Shown piece after piece: positions 7,419 through 16,203 of a stretch of 31,038 nt of DNA. The stretch covers positions 1 through 31,038 of the forward strand of contig CAMLID010000036.1 of the NCBI GenBank assembly GCA_946480055.1, written 5' to 3'. Positions within the stretch are counted from its first letter, which is position 1; each line of letters opens with the position of its first letter. The notes below the pieces were generated by a model. The model saw only the letters and a program-made list of their open reading frames with translations, searched no databases and was not told the origin of the DNA. Both the position numbers and the translations under genes were made by a program. This DNA comes from an uncultured Lysobacter sp. GTDB lineage: Bacteria; Pseudomonadota; Gammaproteobacteria; Xanthomonadales; Xanthomonadaceae.

Positions 7419-10400
7419 GGGCGGCCCTCCTCGTGCGTCGCATCCCGGGGCGTTGTCGGCCTCGGGTCGACGATGGGGTGCTGATTGGCGGAATCGGTGC
7501 CCTGCTGCGGACTGCGCGCGGGCTTGCTTTCCAGGCGCAGCGGGCGCGTTCCGGTCTCGGTTTCCGGTGCGCTCACTTCGCCCTGCGTGCGCCGGGCCTT
7601 GACCTGCTCGAGTACCGGGTTCGAACAGCTGCCCTCGACGAAGTCGGCGCGATGCAGCTCGCCGTTCTTCAGGTCGAGGAACAGGCTGTCGGCATCGCCC
7701 AGGTTGCGGTTGCTGCTGGTGGTCAGGCGCGCGCCGACCGGCAGCGTGGCCGCGTCGACCTTCAGCGTGTGGCTCATCGGCGGCAGGCCCGCGTAGCTGT
7801 ACTTGCCTTCCGAGTCGCTGATCATCCAGGTGCCGTCGCTGAAGTAGAGGCGCACACCGGGGATGCCCAGTTCCTCGCGGTCCTGCACGTGATTGGCGTT
7901 GCAGTCGACGAAGATCTTGCCGAGCACGAGCGTCTCGTCGGAGAACACGCCGCCAGTCACGCGCACGCGGTACTCCGCACGGTTGGACGGGATCACCGAC
8001 GGCCTGGGCTGCAGCGTCGCCGGGTCCACGCAGCCGCCGGCGATCGAGCAACCGAAGGCCTGCGCGCGATTGATGCCGTCGCCCTGCTGACTGCCCACGC
8101 CCACGCGGACGCGGTAGGTCAGCACGGTCTGGCCGCCGACGGCCAGCGGACCGGTGTCGAAGGACAAGGTCGGGCCCGGACGGCCGAGCGGGTCGGCGAT
8201 CGCCGCGCCGTTGGCCCGCGCGGTGCCGGCGATGTAGGTGAAGCCCGGCGGCAGGCGGTCGAGGACATTGACGGTCTGCACGGCGGCACCCGCGGTCTGG
8301 CGGATGGTGATCGTGTAGAGCACGGTGTCGCCCACTTCCGCGACGCGGCGGTCGCCGGTCTTGACGATCACCAGGCCCGGGGCGATCGCCGGGTCCAGCG
8401 GAATGTGGTTGTGGACGATGCCCGCAGTGCCCGACCCGGTGCTCAGGGTGAGGTAGTAGGTCGTGCCCGTGCCCACCGGAGCGGTCGGGGCCGTCGGATT
8501 CGGCTGCACCTGGTAGGTGGTGCCGGGCGCACCGGGCGGCGACAGCGTGCCGGTCTCGACCGGGATCAGCGTCGAGCGGAACGTGTAACCCGCCGGCGGC
8601 GTCACCGCGAGCAGGAACTCGCAGCGGCTCGGCGCGCCGGCCGCGAACAGGAACTGGTAGAAGCCCTGGCTGCCGACGGTCATCGAGATGGACGCGCCGT
8701 TGAGCGTGTAGCCGCCGCCGGTCGCATTGAGGATGCTCGTGGTCGGGTCGTAGCCGGCGCAGGTGCCGACCGGCGTCAGCGTCACGATCGAGCCCGGAAC
8801 CGGGTCACGCGTGACCGCGTCGTAGACCACGCCGTCCGGATCCACCGGCAGACTCTGCTGCGGCAGTTCCTGACCGGGCGCGAGCACGACCTCGAGCTGG
8901 GTCAGATTGCCGTCGGTGATGCGGCAGCTGCTCTGGGTGCCGCCCGCGATCGCCGCGGCCGCATCGCAAGGCGCGGCCGGGCCCGCGGCGGTCTCGCCGC
9001 TGACGGGCAGGCCCCAGATCGCGCGCGTGTCGGGATCGCGGAAGCGAATGGTCCAGCGCACGCCGGGCACGACGTCGGCGAAGCGATAGCGGCCGCCGGC
9101 GCCGGTGGTCGTGGTTTTCGCCACGAGGCCGGTGGCCGGGTCGACCAGTTCCACGGTCCACCCGTCGAGGCGGCGGTCACCGCCGTCCAGCAGCGTATCG
9201 TCGCCGCCGATGTCGTACCACACGGTACCCGACACCGCAGCCGCGACCTGCACCTGCGTCGGCAGGCGACAGGCGTTCTGCGTGATCGCGGGATCGCAGA
9301 CGGGCAGCGTGGCGACATCGCCCTCGAAGCCGCCGCGTTCCGTGGTGGTCGGACGGTGTGCAGCGTCTTCTCCGCCGCCTTCGACCAGCACGGCGTTGTG
9401 GATCGGCCCATTCGCGCCGGCATTGGCGCCGACGAGCACTGGCACGTCGATGCGATCGGCGCGGGTGGCGCCACTGGCGATCACGACCGCGCTGGTGCAG
9501 GCGAAGCGGTCCGCGCCGGCTGCGCCGGTGCAGGTCCAACCGGTGCCGACCGGCGTCGCGGTCAACGTGACGCCCGGCGGCAGGCGGTCCTCGACGGTGT
9601 AGTCGCCCGAGGTGGCCTTCGGACCGACGTTGCGCACCGTAATGGTGTAACGCGCCGCGTTGTTGGCGGTGAAGCGCGCCGGCTCGGCGGTCTTGCCGAC
9701 GACCAGGTCCGGCGAATCGGCGACCTCGCCGAAGTTGTTGTCGATCGAATGCGCGCCCGGCGGCAGCACGATGCCGCTGATGGCCGAGGGCGTGGTGCTC
9801 TGCGGGGTCGAGGTGCCGGTGGAGGCGCCGCCGATCGTGCCCGGCGTGGTGATGCCGTTGGTGCTGCCCGGCGGCTGCGTCGGTTCGGTGACGACATACG
9901 TGCCCGGACGCAGGGTCGGGAATGCGTAGCGGCCGTCGGCATCGGTCGTCGCGGTCAGATTGACGGCGGCGCCCAGGTCGTCCGTGCCGGTCAGCACCAC
10001 GGTCACGTTCGGGATGCCGGTCTCGTCGGTGTCGATCACGCCGTCGCCGTCGTTGTCGAAGTACACGCGGCCGCTGATGGCGCTGGAAGCCTGCACCGGG
10101 GTCTCGATGCGGCAGGCGTTCTGCGTGATCGCCGGATCGCACACGGGCAGGCCGCCGACGTTGCCGTCGAAATCGGTCTGTTCCGTCGGCGTGGGCAGAC
10201 GCGCCGGCGATTCGCCGCCACCGCGCACGATCACTGCGTTGATGAGGGGCGAGGCGGCGGCCGCGGCGGCGGTGACGTCCACACGCACGTCGATGTCGCC
10301 CGGATGCGTGTCGCCCGCGGCGAGCGCCTGGGTGCTGGCGCACTGGAAGCTCACCGCACCAGCGGCGCCGGTGCAGGTCCAGCCCGTGCCGCTGGGCGTG

Positions 10401-13400
10401 GCGGCGAGCACGACGCCCGCAGGCAGGCGATCGTCGACGGTATAGGAGCCAACGGTCGCCGCGTTGCCGGCATTGCGCACGCGCACCGTGTAGTGGCTCT
10501 CGGTACCGACGGTGAAGGTCCCCGGGGTGGCGGCCTTGGTCACGCGCAGGTCAGGGGAATCGGCGATCTCGCCGAAATTGTTGTCGATGGACGACTGGCC
10601 CGCAGGCAGCACGATTGCGCTGATCGCGGACGGCACAGTGCCCCGCGGCGTCGCGGTACCGCTGCTGGCGCCGCCTACCGTGCCCGCCGTGGTGAGGCCG
10701 TTGGAAGTGGCCGGCGGTTGGGTCGGTTCGGTCACGGTGTAGGTGCCGGGGCGCAGGCCCGAGAAGACGTAGGCGCCGTCGGCGTCGGTGGTGGTGGTGA
10801 GGCTGACCGCAGCGCCGTCGGCATCGGTGCCGGTCAGCGTGACGGTGACGCCCGCGATACCGGTTTCGCCGCTGTCGATCGTGCCGTCGTCGTCGTGGTC
10901 GAAGTACACGCGGCCGCTGAGGCTCGCGGGCATGATCTCGCCGAAGTTGTAGTCCACTGCGGCCTGATTGACGCCGAGCGCGATCGCGGTGATCGCCGAC
11001 GGAGTCACCGACGGCACGGTCGCGGTGCCGCCGACGCTGCCCGCCACGGTGCGGCCATTGAGCGTGCCGGCCGGCTGGCTCGGCTCGGTCACCACGTAGC
11101 TGCCCGGCAGCAGGCCGGTGAAGCTGTAGGAACCGTCGGCCGCCGTGGTCGTGGTGCGGTTGACCGGATTGCCGTCCTGGTCGGTGCCGGTGAGGACGAT
11201 CGTCACCCCGGCGATGCCGGCCTCGCTGGCGTCGATGACGCCGTCGTTATCGGGATCCAGCCATACGCGGCCGGCCAGCGACGAGCCGTTCGGCGTCTCG
11301 CCGAAGTTGAACTCGGTGCCACTGGCGCCGGTGCCGAGGTCGATCTGCGAAATGCGGTCGGTGGTGGCCGCATCCGGCGATACGCCGGTGCCGGGCGTGC
11401 AGCCTGTGGCGCAGGCGACGCCGTCGATCAGGCCCGGATTCACCGCGGTCGGACGGTTGATGTAGTTGCCGGCCGGCAGCGTCTCGCGCAGCGTGTAGAC
11501 GATCGTCGGATCGAGATCGCTGAACTGGTAGAAGCCGTTCGCATCGGTGGTGGCGGTGGCGATCACCGCCCCGGTCGCGGCATTGAGCAGCTCGACGGGG
11601 GTGCTGGCGATCGGACTGTCGGTGCCGGCGTTGCGCACGTTGTTGAAATCGTTGTCGACATAGACGAAGCCCGACAGGCTCGCGCGCCGCAACTCGGGGA
11701 AGTTGTAGCGCACGCCGTCGACGTCGGCGCCGACCACGATGCCGGTGTAGGCCGAATTCGGCGCGCCGGCGGCGTAGCTGCCGCCGAGCGACGGCGCATC
11801 CGGGCCCGCGCTGGGCGGATCGACCGGGCCGTTGTTATAGCCGGCCGGCTGCGACTGGGTGATCGTGTAGCCGGCGCCGCCCGACGGCGCCAGGTTGTCG
11901 AAACGGTAGTTGCCGTCCGCATCGGTGGTGGTGGTCAGGTTGACCGGGTTGCCGTAGGCGTCGACACCGGTCAGTGCAATGCCAACGCCGGCCAGACGCG
12001 GCTCGCCCGGAGCGGCCTGCGGCGTGCCGCCGTTGGCGCCCGCTCGGTCGCGGTCGTTGAACACGGTGCCGGCGAGCGAGGAGCCCGTGACCGCGAGCGG
12101 CACGGTGGTCGTGTTGTTGGTCGGATCTTCTTCGACCTGCTCGGTCGTGACCGTGGCGGTGTTGTTCGCTGTTCCACCGGCCGGAACCACGTCCCAACGC
12201 GACGGCACCAGGACACGCACGCGGCCGAGGTCGCCCGGTGCGAAGGTGAGATCGCCCAGGTTGCAGGTGACGGCGCTGCCCGCCAGCACGCAGGTGCCGG
12301 TGCCGTTGGGCACCTCGTCACCGCCCAGGCTGGGGCCGACCTTCTGCCAGGTAATCGGGCCGGTCACCACCAGACCCGCCGGCAGCGTATCGGCGATCAC
12401 CGTGCCGGTGCCGTTGAGCGGGCTCGAACCGGACCGGTCGAGCGAGAGGCTCGAGCCCGGTCCGGCGTTGGCGCCTTCCACCACGTAGACGAACGGCTGA
12501 CGGACGGTGACCGTGGCGACCTGTGCCGGCAGCGCGACGGTGGGATCGTTGCTCGGCGCGGGAGCCGCCAGCACGATGCGCTTGGCGATACGCAGATCCG
12601 AACGCGAACGGATCGTGGTCGATTCGCCCTCTTCGTTGTTGGCCGGGTTGGTGTCCGATTCGACCGAAGACGCGATCGCGACGTTCTGCAGCGTGTCGCC
12701 CGCCGCGCCCGGCGGCGTCTCGTACTGGTAGCGCAGGTACAGGGCTCCGGTCGCGCCCGCGGCGACCACGCCCTCCACGTTGGTGGGGAAACCTGCGCCC
12801 GGGACGGCACACGCAACGGTCAGCGGCGCGCCAGCCGTGGGGTTGGTCCCGGCAGTGATGGTGCAAGCGGCCACGGAGAACGGGCCGCCCGGCGTGGCGG
12901 AGGCGCCGAGGAAGCGCACCGTGCGACCGACCGGCGGCGTCATCGTGTCGGTGATGGCCACGCCGTTGGCGACCGAGGGGCCGTTGTTGGTGACGCGCAC
13001 CCGATAAGTGAGGGCGTTGCGGCTCAGGTCGTTCGGATCGAAACCGAGCGGATCGAGACCGCCGGCGAAACCGGTGTCGACTTTGTTGGTCAACAGGTCG
13101 ACGGCGTTGCCCGAGAAGGTCAGCGTGGCCGACCTCTGGTCGTCGGCTGCCGTCGCGACCGCGTTGTACTCGAAGTCGCCCGAGGCGTCGGTACCGCTGC
13201 TCGGGCCCGAGAACGCGAAATCGGCGATGTTGGTGAACTGCCGGCCCGCGCTGCCGCCGGGGTTGTTGTTCGGCCGGATGACCAGGTTGAGGCTCTGGGT
13301 GTTGCCGCTGGCCATATTGAGCGCCGGGCAGGTCACGGTCACGGTGCCGCTGGCGCCGGAGGTGAAATACGAGGTGCCGCCGGCGGCCGGCGCGGTGCTC

Positions 13401-15958
13401 ACGCCCGCATCGGCAGCGACCGTGCACGCGGTGGTGCCGGGCGTGCGCGTCGCGGAGATCAGCACGAAGCCGGCATCGGTCGCCGGCAGGGTGATGACGT
13501 CGCGGTAGACGACGCCGTTGGCCGCGGACGGACCCGCGTTGCGGTAGTCGATGCGATAGGTCGAGTTCACGCCTTCCTGGCCGACCGCGCCCGAGGTGAT
13601 GACCTTGGCCGTCGTCTGCACATTGGCCACGCGCGGAATCCGCACGAAGTCCTGCGCACTGTTGTTGCTGGCGTCGATTTCGCCGACCGAGCCGGCAACC
13701 GCAGCGTCCACGCCCACGCCCGCCGTATTGCAGCGCGCGCCGGTACGGATCGCACCGTTGCAGTTCGGATTCTGGCCGACGCTGTCGGTCAGCGGCCCGG
13801 TGACGTCGATCGTGATGGTCGCGCTCGCGCCCGCGGCCAACGCGTTGGTGCCCGAACGACAGGTCACGCTGCCGCCGCCGGTGACGCCGCAGGTCCAACC
13901 CGCCGGCCCGCTCACCGTGGCGCTGGAGCGCCCGTTGATCCAGCCCGGGATGGCCGGATCGTTGACGACCACACCGGCCGTCGCGTCGGGGCCGGCATTC
14001 GAAACGACGAGCGTGTAACTCATCGTCGTATATGTCGTCGGCAAGGTGTTGTCGGCGTCGCCCGGGCCGTTGGTCTGCTTCGCGATCGAGAGGTCGGCGC
14101 GCGCATCGGTGGTGCGAACGCCGGCGCCGGCGCAGTCGTTCGAGGTGTTCGGATCGATATCCAGACCGCCGCCGGTCAACGGTTCGCGCGAGCCGCCGGA
14201 GCCGCCCGTGCAGGCATTGTTGGTGAGCGTGCCGGACGCGCGGGCCCGGGTCACCAGCGTGAGTGCCGGTGCATTGGCTCCGGCCGCCAGCGGCAACGCG
14301 GCCGCATTGAGCGAACACGTCACGATCTGCTGTGCGGGCGGGCCGCTATAGGCGGTCGCCGAACAGGTCCAAGGGCCGGAGGCGCTGACGAATTCCTCGC
14401 CAGGCGCCAGCGTGTCGACGATGTCCACCTGCCCGGTGCTGGGACGCGGGCCGATATTGCGCAGGTTGATCGTCGAGGTCATTCGGCTGTCGGCGTCGGA
14501 GCCGATGCCGTTCCACACCGCGACCACGCCCGGCGCTTTCGTCTTGCCGCTGAGCTGCAGATCGGCGCCGTCGGTGAGCACCGTGAACGTCGCGCTGCCG
14601 GTGTTGTTCGCCGGATTCGGATCGGCGGTCGTCGAGGTAATGGTTGCGGTGTTGGTCTGATTGCCGCTGCTGCCGGGGCCGCTGGCCGGCACCAAGGCCT
14701 GCACGGTGAAGGTATCGGTGGCGCCGCTGGCGTAGTTAGTCGCGCGGCTGCAGGTGATGACGGTGTCGCCCGACGAGACCACGCAGGTCCAGCCCGCCGG
14801 TGCGACATGGCCGGTGATCAGGAAGCCCGGCGGCATCGTGTCCGAGAAGCTGACGTTCGCTGCCGCGTTCGGGCCGCTGTTGTGCGTGGTGAGGGTGAAG
14901 GTGATGGCCTGGCCCGAAATCGCCGGAGCGGGCGCCGCCGTCTTGGCGATGTCCAGGTCCGCGCCCGGAACGACGGCTGTGCCGACGTCGTCTGTGTTGT
15001 CGCCAGGAATCGGATCGGGGGTGCCGCTCGCGTTGACGGTCGCGCTGTTGACGATCGTGCCGCCGCTGGCCGTCACGCGTGCTCGGAACGTGTAGCTGGC
15101 CGTGGCGTTGACCGCCAGCGTGCCCGCAAACGTGCCGTTGGCGCCCGAGAACGTCCAGCCGGCGCCGGTGGCGCTTCCCGCCACGAACGTCGTGCCCGAC
15201 GGCAGCGTGTCGACGACGTTGAAATTGGTCGAGGCGGACGGCCCGTTGTTGCGGACCTGGATCGTGTAGGTGATCTCGGCGCCGGCGACCACCGGGTCGG
15301 GGTTCGCGGTCTTGGCGATCGAAAGATTGCCCGCGTTCGTCAACGTCGTGACCTGTACCGCGCTGTTGTTCGCGGCATTGGTGTCGCCGGCAAAGAACGG
15401 ATCGGCCGAGGTCAGGCCTGCGAGCGGCGTGGACGCCGGCGGCACCGGCGCGCGGCCGATAGCGCTGCGCACCGTAATGACGCCCGGGCTCAGGCCGGCC
15501 GTCGAGACCTGCAACTGGAAGGTCATCGGCGCGCCGCCGCCGAGCGTGCCGACGAGCGTGCCGACGTTGCAGCGGATGCGCGTCGGCGTACCGACGTCCG
15601 CCGCGCAGAAGGCGGGCAGGTTCACCGCCGTCGCGCCCGCGGGGATGTCGAACAGCGCGACGACGTTCGTCGCGGTATCGGCCGCGCCGTTCTGGATCGT
15701 GTAGTCGTAGGTGACGATGCCGCCAGCGGGCGTCGGGTCCGATGCGCCGTCGGAGAGATCGGTGATCTGCAGATCGACGGCGAGCGCGGCGGGGGCCCAG
15801 CCGACGAGCATCAGTACGAGCACTGCGCTGGCGGCGCGCATGGCATGGCCGCACCGGCGTGCGAAGCGAGGCGAGGATTCGCCTTCCAGACCGCGATCGG
15901 CGTCATTGCAAGCCGCACCTTTCGCGCCGGCACGGCGCGACCACATCGTCCATTTCAT
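7415..15958 (-). CDS. Giant secreted DUF11 / SdrD-like (CnaB) repeat surface protein
   Basis: 2,847 residues from ATG 15958, preceded by a GGGGA ribosome site. A hydrophobic signal (residues 40-60, AVLVLMLVGWAPAALA) follows an unusually long N-terminal extension; starting at Met40 (base 15841) would give a normal signal peptide but lacks a ribosome site. Residues ~200-1290 hold at least seven DUF11 domains, recognisable by starts such as NLSIAKTANPDP, ADLDIAKTAAP and SDLRIAKRIV followed by Y-x-V/I-x-V-x-N-x-GPS. Residues ~1294-2390 hold SdrD/CnaB-like modules alternating with two more DUF11 domains; the modules carry EF-hand-like Ca loops (FDHDDDGTIDSGE, FDNDGDGVIDTDE, LDPDNDGVIDASE). One more DUF11 (~2528) and one SdrD-like module (~2677) precede a disordered tail with no LPxTG, PEP-CTERM or autotransporter barrel. 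Many DUF11 units have a Cys pair (GWTCTGAAG...C), compatible with disulfides. A surface fibre, adhesin or matrix role is likely; the export route is unknown. Confidence 0.9.
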   Translation of the reverse strand: MKWTMWSRRAGAKGAACNDADRGLEGESSPRFARRCGHAMRAASAVLVLMLVGWAPAALAVDLQITDLSDGASDPTPAGGIVTYDYTIQNGAADTATNVVALFDIPAGATAVNLPAFCAADVGTPTRIRCNVGTLVGTLGGGAPMTFQLQVSTAGLSPGVITVRSAIGRAPVPPASTPLAGLTSADPFFAGDTNAANNSAVQVTTLTNAGNLSIAKTANPDPVVAGAEITYTIQVRNNGPSASTNFNVVDTLPSGTTFVAGSATGAGWTFSGANGTFAGTLAVNATASYTFRARVTASGGTIVNSATVNASGTPDPIPGDNTDDVGTAVVPGADLDIAKTAAPAPAISGQAITFTLTTHNSGPNAAANVSFSDTMPPGFLITGHVAPAGWTCVVSSGDTVITCSRATNYASGATDTFTVQALVPASGPGSSGNQTNTATITSTTADPNPANNTGSATFTVLTDGADLQLSGKTKAPGVVAVWNGIGSDADSRMTSTINLRNIGPRPSTGQVDIVDTLAPGEEFVSASGPWTCSATAYSGPPAQQIVTCSLNAAALPLAAGANAPALTLVTRARASGTLTNNACTGGSGGSREPLTGGGLDIDPNTSNDCAGAGVRTTDARADLSIAKQTNGPGDADNTLPTTYTTMSYTLVVSNAGPDATAGVVVNDPAIPGWINGRSSATVSGPAGWTCGVTGGGSVTCRSGTNALAAGASATITIDVTGPLTDSVGQNPNCNGAIRTGARCNTAGVGVDAAVAGSVGEIDASNNSAQDFVRIPRVANVQTTAKVITSGAVGQEGVNSTYRIDYRNAGPSAANGVVYRDVITLPATDAGFVLISATRTPGTTACTVAADAGVSTAPAAGGTSYFTSGASGTVTVTCPALNMASGNTQSLNLVIRPNNNPGGSAGRQFTNIADFAFSGPSSGTDASGDFEYNAVATAADDQRSATLTFSGNAVDLLTNKVDTGFAGGLDPLGFDPNDLSRNALTYRVRVTNNGPSVANGVAITDTMTPPVGRTVRFLGASATPGGPFSVAACTITAGTNPTAGAPLTVACAVPGAGFPTNVEGVVAAGATGALYLRYQYETPPGAAGDTLQNVAIASSVESDTNPANNEEGESTTIRSRSDLRIAKRIVLAAPAPSNDPTVALPAQVATVTVRQPFVYVVEGANAGPGSSLSLDRSGSSPLNGTGTVIADTLPAGLVVTGPITWQKVGPSLGGDEVPNGTGTCVLAGSAVTCNLGDLTFAPGDLGRVRVLVPSRWDVVPAGGTANNTATVTTEQVEEDPTNNTTTVPLAVTGSSLAGTVFNDRDRAGANGGTPQAAPGEPRLAGVGIALTGVDAYGNPVNLTTTTDADGNYRFDNLAPSGGAGYTITQSQPAGYNNGPVDPPSAGPDAPSLGGSYAAGAPNSAYTGIVVGADVDGVRYNFPELRRASLSGFVYVDNDFNNVRNAGTDSPIASTPVELLNAATGAVIATATTDANGFYQFSDLDPTIVYTLRETLPAGNYINRPTAVNPGLIDGVACATGCTPGTGVSPDAATTDRISQIDLGTGASGTEFNFGETPNGSSLAGRVWLDPDNDGVIDASEAGIAGVTIVLTGTDQDGNPVNRTTTTAADGSYSFTGLLPGSYVVTEPSQPAGTLNGRTVAGSVGGTATVPSVTPSAITAIALGVNQAAVDYNFGEIMPASLSGRVYFDHDDDGTIDSGETGIAGVTVTLTGTDADGAAVSLTTTTDADGAYVFSGLRPGTYTVTEPTQPPATSNGLTTAGTVGGASSGTATPRGTVPSAISAIVLPAGQSSIDNNFGEIADSPDLRVTKAATPGTFTVGTESHYTVRVRNAGNAATVGSYTVDDRLPAGVVLAATPSGTGWTCTGAAGAVSFQCASTQALAAGDTHPGDIDVRVDVTAAAAAASPLINAVIVRGGGESPARLPTPTEQTDFDGNVGGLPVCDPAITQNACRIETPVQASSAISGRVYFDNDGDGVIDTDETGIPNVTVVLTGTDDLGAAVNLTATTDADGRYAFPTLRPGTYVVTEPTQPPGSTNGITTPGTIGGASTGTSTPQSTTPSAISGIVLPPGAHSIDNNFGEVADSPDLVVGKTAEPARFTANNAARYTITVRNVGPKATSGDYTVEDRLPPGVTLTATPVGTGWTCTGAAGADRFACTSAVVIASGATRADRIDVPVLVGANAGANGPIHNAVLVEGGGEDAAHRPTTTERGGFEGDVATLPVCDPAITQNACRLPTQVQVAAAVSGTVWYDIGGDDTLLDGGDRRLDGWTVELVDPATGLVAKTTTTGAGGRYRFADVVPGVRWTIRFRDPDTRAIWGLPVSGETAAGPAAPCDAAAAIAGGTQSSCRITDGNLTQLEVVLAPGQELPQQSLPVDPDGVVYDAVTRDPVPGSIVTLTPVGTCAGYDPTTSILNATGGGYTLNGASISMTVGSQGFYQFLFAAGAPSRCEFLLAVTPPAGYTFRSTLIPVETGTLSPPGAPGTTYQVQPNPTAPTAPVGTGTTYYLTLSTGSGTAGIVHNHIPLDPAIAPGLVIVKTGDRRVAEVGDTVLYTITIRQTAGAAVQTVNVLDRLPPGFTYIAGTARANGAAIADPLGRPGPTLSFDTGPLAVGGQTVLTYRVRVGVGSQQGDGINRAQAFGCSIAGGCVDPATLQPRPSVIPSNRAEYRVRVTGGVFSDETLVLGKIFVDCNANHVQDREELGIPGVRLYFSDGTWMISDSEGKYSYAGLPPMSHTLKVDAATLPVGARLTTSSNRNLGDADSLFLDLKNGELHRADFVEGSCSNPVLEQVKARRTQGEVSAPETETGTRPLRLESKPARSPQQGTDSANQHPIVDPRPTTPRDATHEEGRP
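9242..10927 (-). repeat. Two-copy tandem 843-bp in-gene repeat (SdrD-like + DUF11 module)
   Basis: Inside the giant gene, matching landmarks recur exactly 843 bp (281 codons) apart: CAGGCGTTCTGCGTGATCGC at 9270 and 10113, and the CTCGCCGAA block at 9725 and 10568. Each unit encodes one Ca-loop SdrD-like module plus one DUF11 domain ending in the shared sequence CDPAITQNACR. Boundaries are approximate. A partial relative (SdrD-like part only) lies at about 10930-11290. Confidence 0.8.
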
Positions 15959-15964
15959 GTCTCG

Positions 15965-16092
15965 AATCCCCAATCCGCCTGGTAACCGCAGGCCGTCGAT
16001 ATGCATAGCTTTGGCGCGAACGCAGGCATGGCCGCATCGCGTCCACGAGTGCGGCACCCTGCCCTTATCTGGTTCACCGGTATCCGGTGAAA
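15965..16092 (-). other. Candidate structured 5' leader (cis-regulatory RNA) of the giant gene
   Basis: Read on the minus strand, this stretch folds by eye into consecutive hairpins: TTCACCGG/CCGGTGAA (3-nt loop); a two-part stem GGCA + GCCGCA pairing with TGCGGC + TGCC; GCG-TTCG-CGC with a stable UUCG tetraloop; and GCCTG-CGGTTAC-CAGGC. The unpaired segment CCAAAGCTATG sits between the last two. The giant gene's GGGGA ribosome site and ATG follow the last hairpin directly. It does not match a riboswitch class that I can name. Pairings are seen in the sequence; a regulatory role is inference. Confidence 0.4.
16073..16091. promoter_or_regulatory. Perfect inverted repeat TTCACCGG-TAT-CCGGTGAA
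   Basis: Eight-base perfect arms with a 3-nt centre, in the gap between the response-regulator gene and the giant gene. It lies about 50 nt downstream of the candidate promoter start site, so it could be a DNA operator or the first hairpin of the leader RNA. The sequence alone does not decide between these. Confidence 0.45.
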
Positions 16093-16144
16093 TCCCCTTC
16101 GCGATGTACGGCGCGCGATGCCATCAGCGACGCCCAGTGGCGGC

Positions 16145-16173
16145 ACCCTAGTGGCCGATCGAGTTCAACTCAA
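16145..16173 (-). promoter_or_regulatory. Candidate sigma-70 promoter for the giant-gene operon
   Basis: On the minus strand: TTGAGT (complement of 16168-16173), 17-bp spacer, TAGGGT (complement of 16145-16150). The -35 element touches the perfect palindrome GAGTT-C-AACTC at 16161-16171, a plausible operator position. Transcription from here would start near 16138 and give a 5' leader of about 180 nt containing the foldable region. The -10 match is only moderate (4 of 6). Confidence 0.4.
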
Positions 16174-16203
16174 TGACCGATCTTCAAGAAAACTTTCAGA
16201 TCT

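Noticed and set aside
4770..7484. A 904-codon plus-strand open frame opposite the barrel gene
   Set aside because: No recognisable domain; composition typical of an antisense shadow, while the minus-strand frame has signal peptide, Ig domain and barrel.
7419..8051. N-terminal extension of the barrel gene to an upstream start at 8051
   Set aside because: This part lies inside the giant gene in another frame and is Arg-rich nonsense; the ATGA overlap start at 7418 has a ribosome site and signal peptide.
9242..12085. CRISPR-like or minisatellite periodicity
   Set aside because: The repetition is at the level of protein domains in one open frame, with units of hundreds of bases and no short direct repeats with unique spacers.
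7343..15985. A 2,880-codon open frame on the plus strand, antisense to the giant gene
   Set aside because: It mirrors the real gene almost exactly, its translation is Arg/Ala/Gly/His-rich with no domains or signal, and it crosses the start of the neighbouring barrel gene. Long antisense frames are expected opposite strongly GC-biased codons.
15965..16040. Leader resembles a c-di-GMP-I riboswitch (CCAAAGC and GGTTACC elements)
   Set aside because: The diagnostic GGCAAACC segment and GNRA tetraloop are not seen, so I do not assign the class; kept only as an unclassified structured leader.
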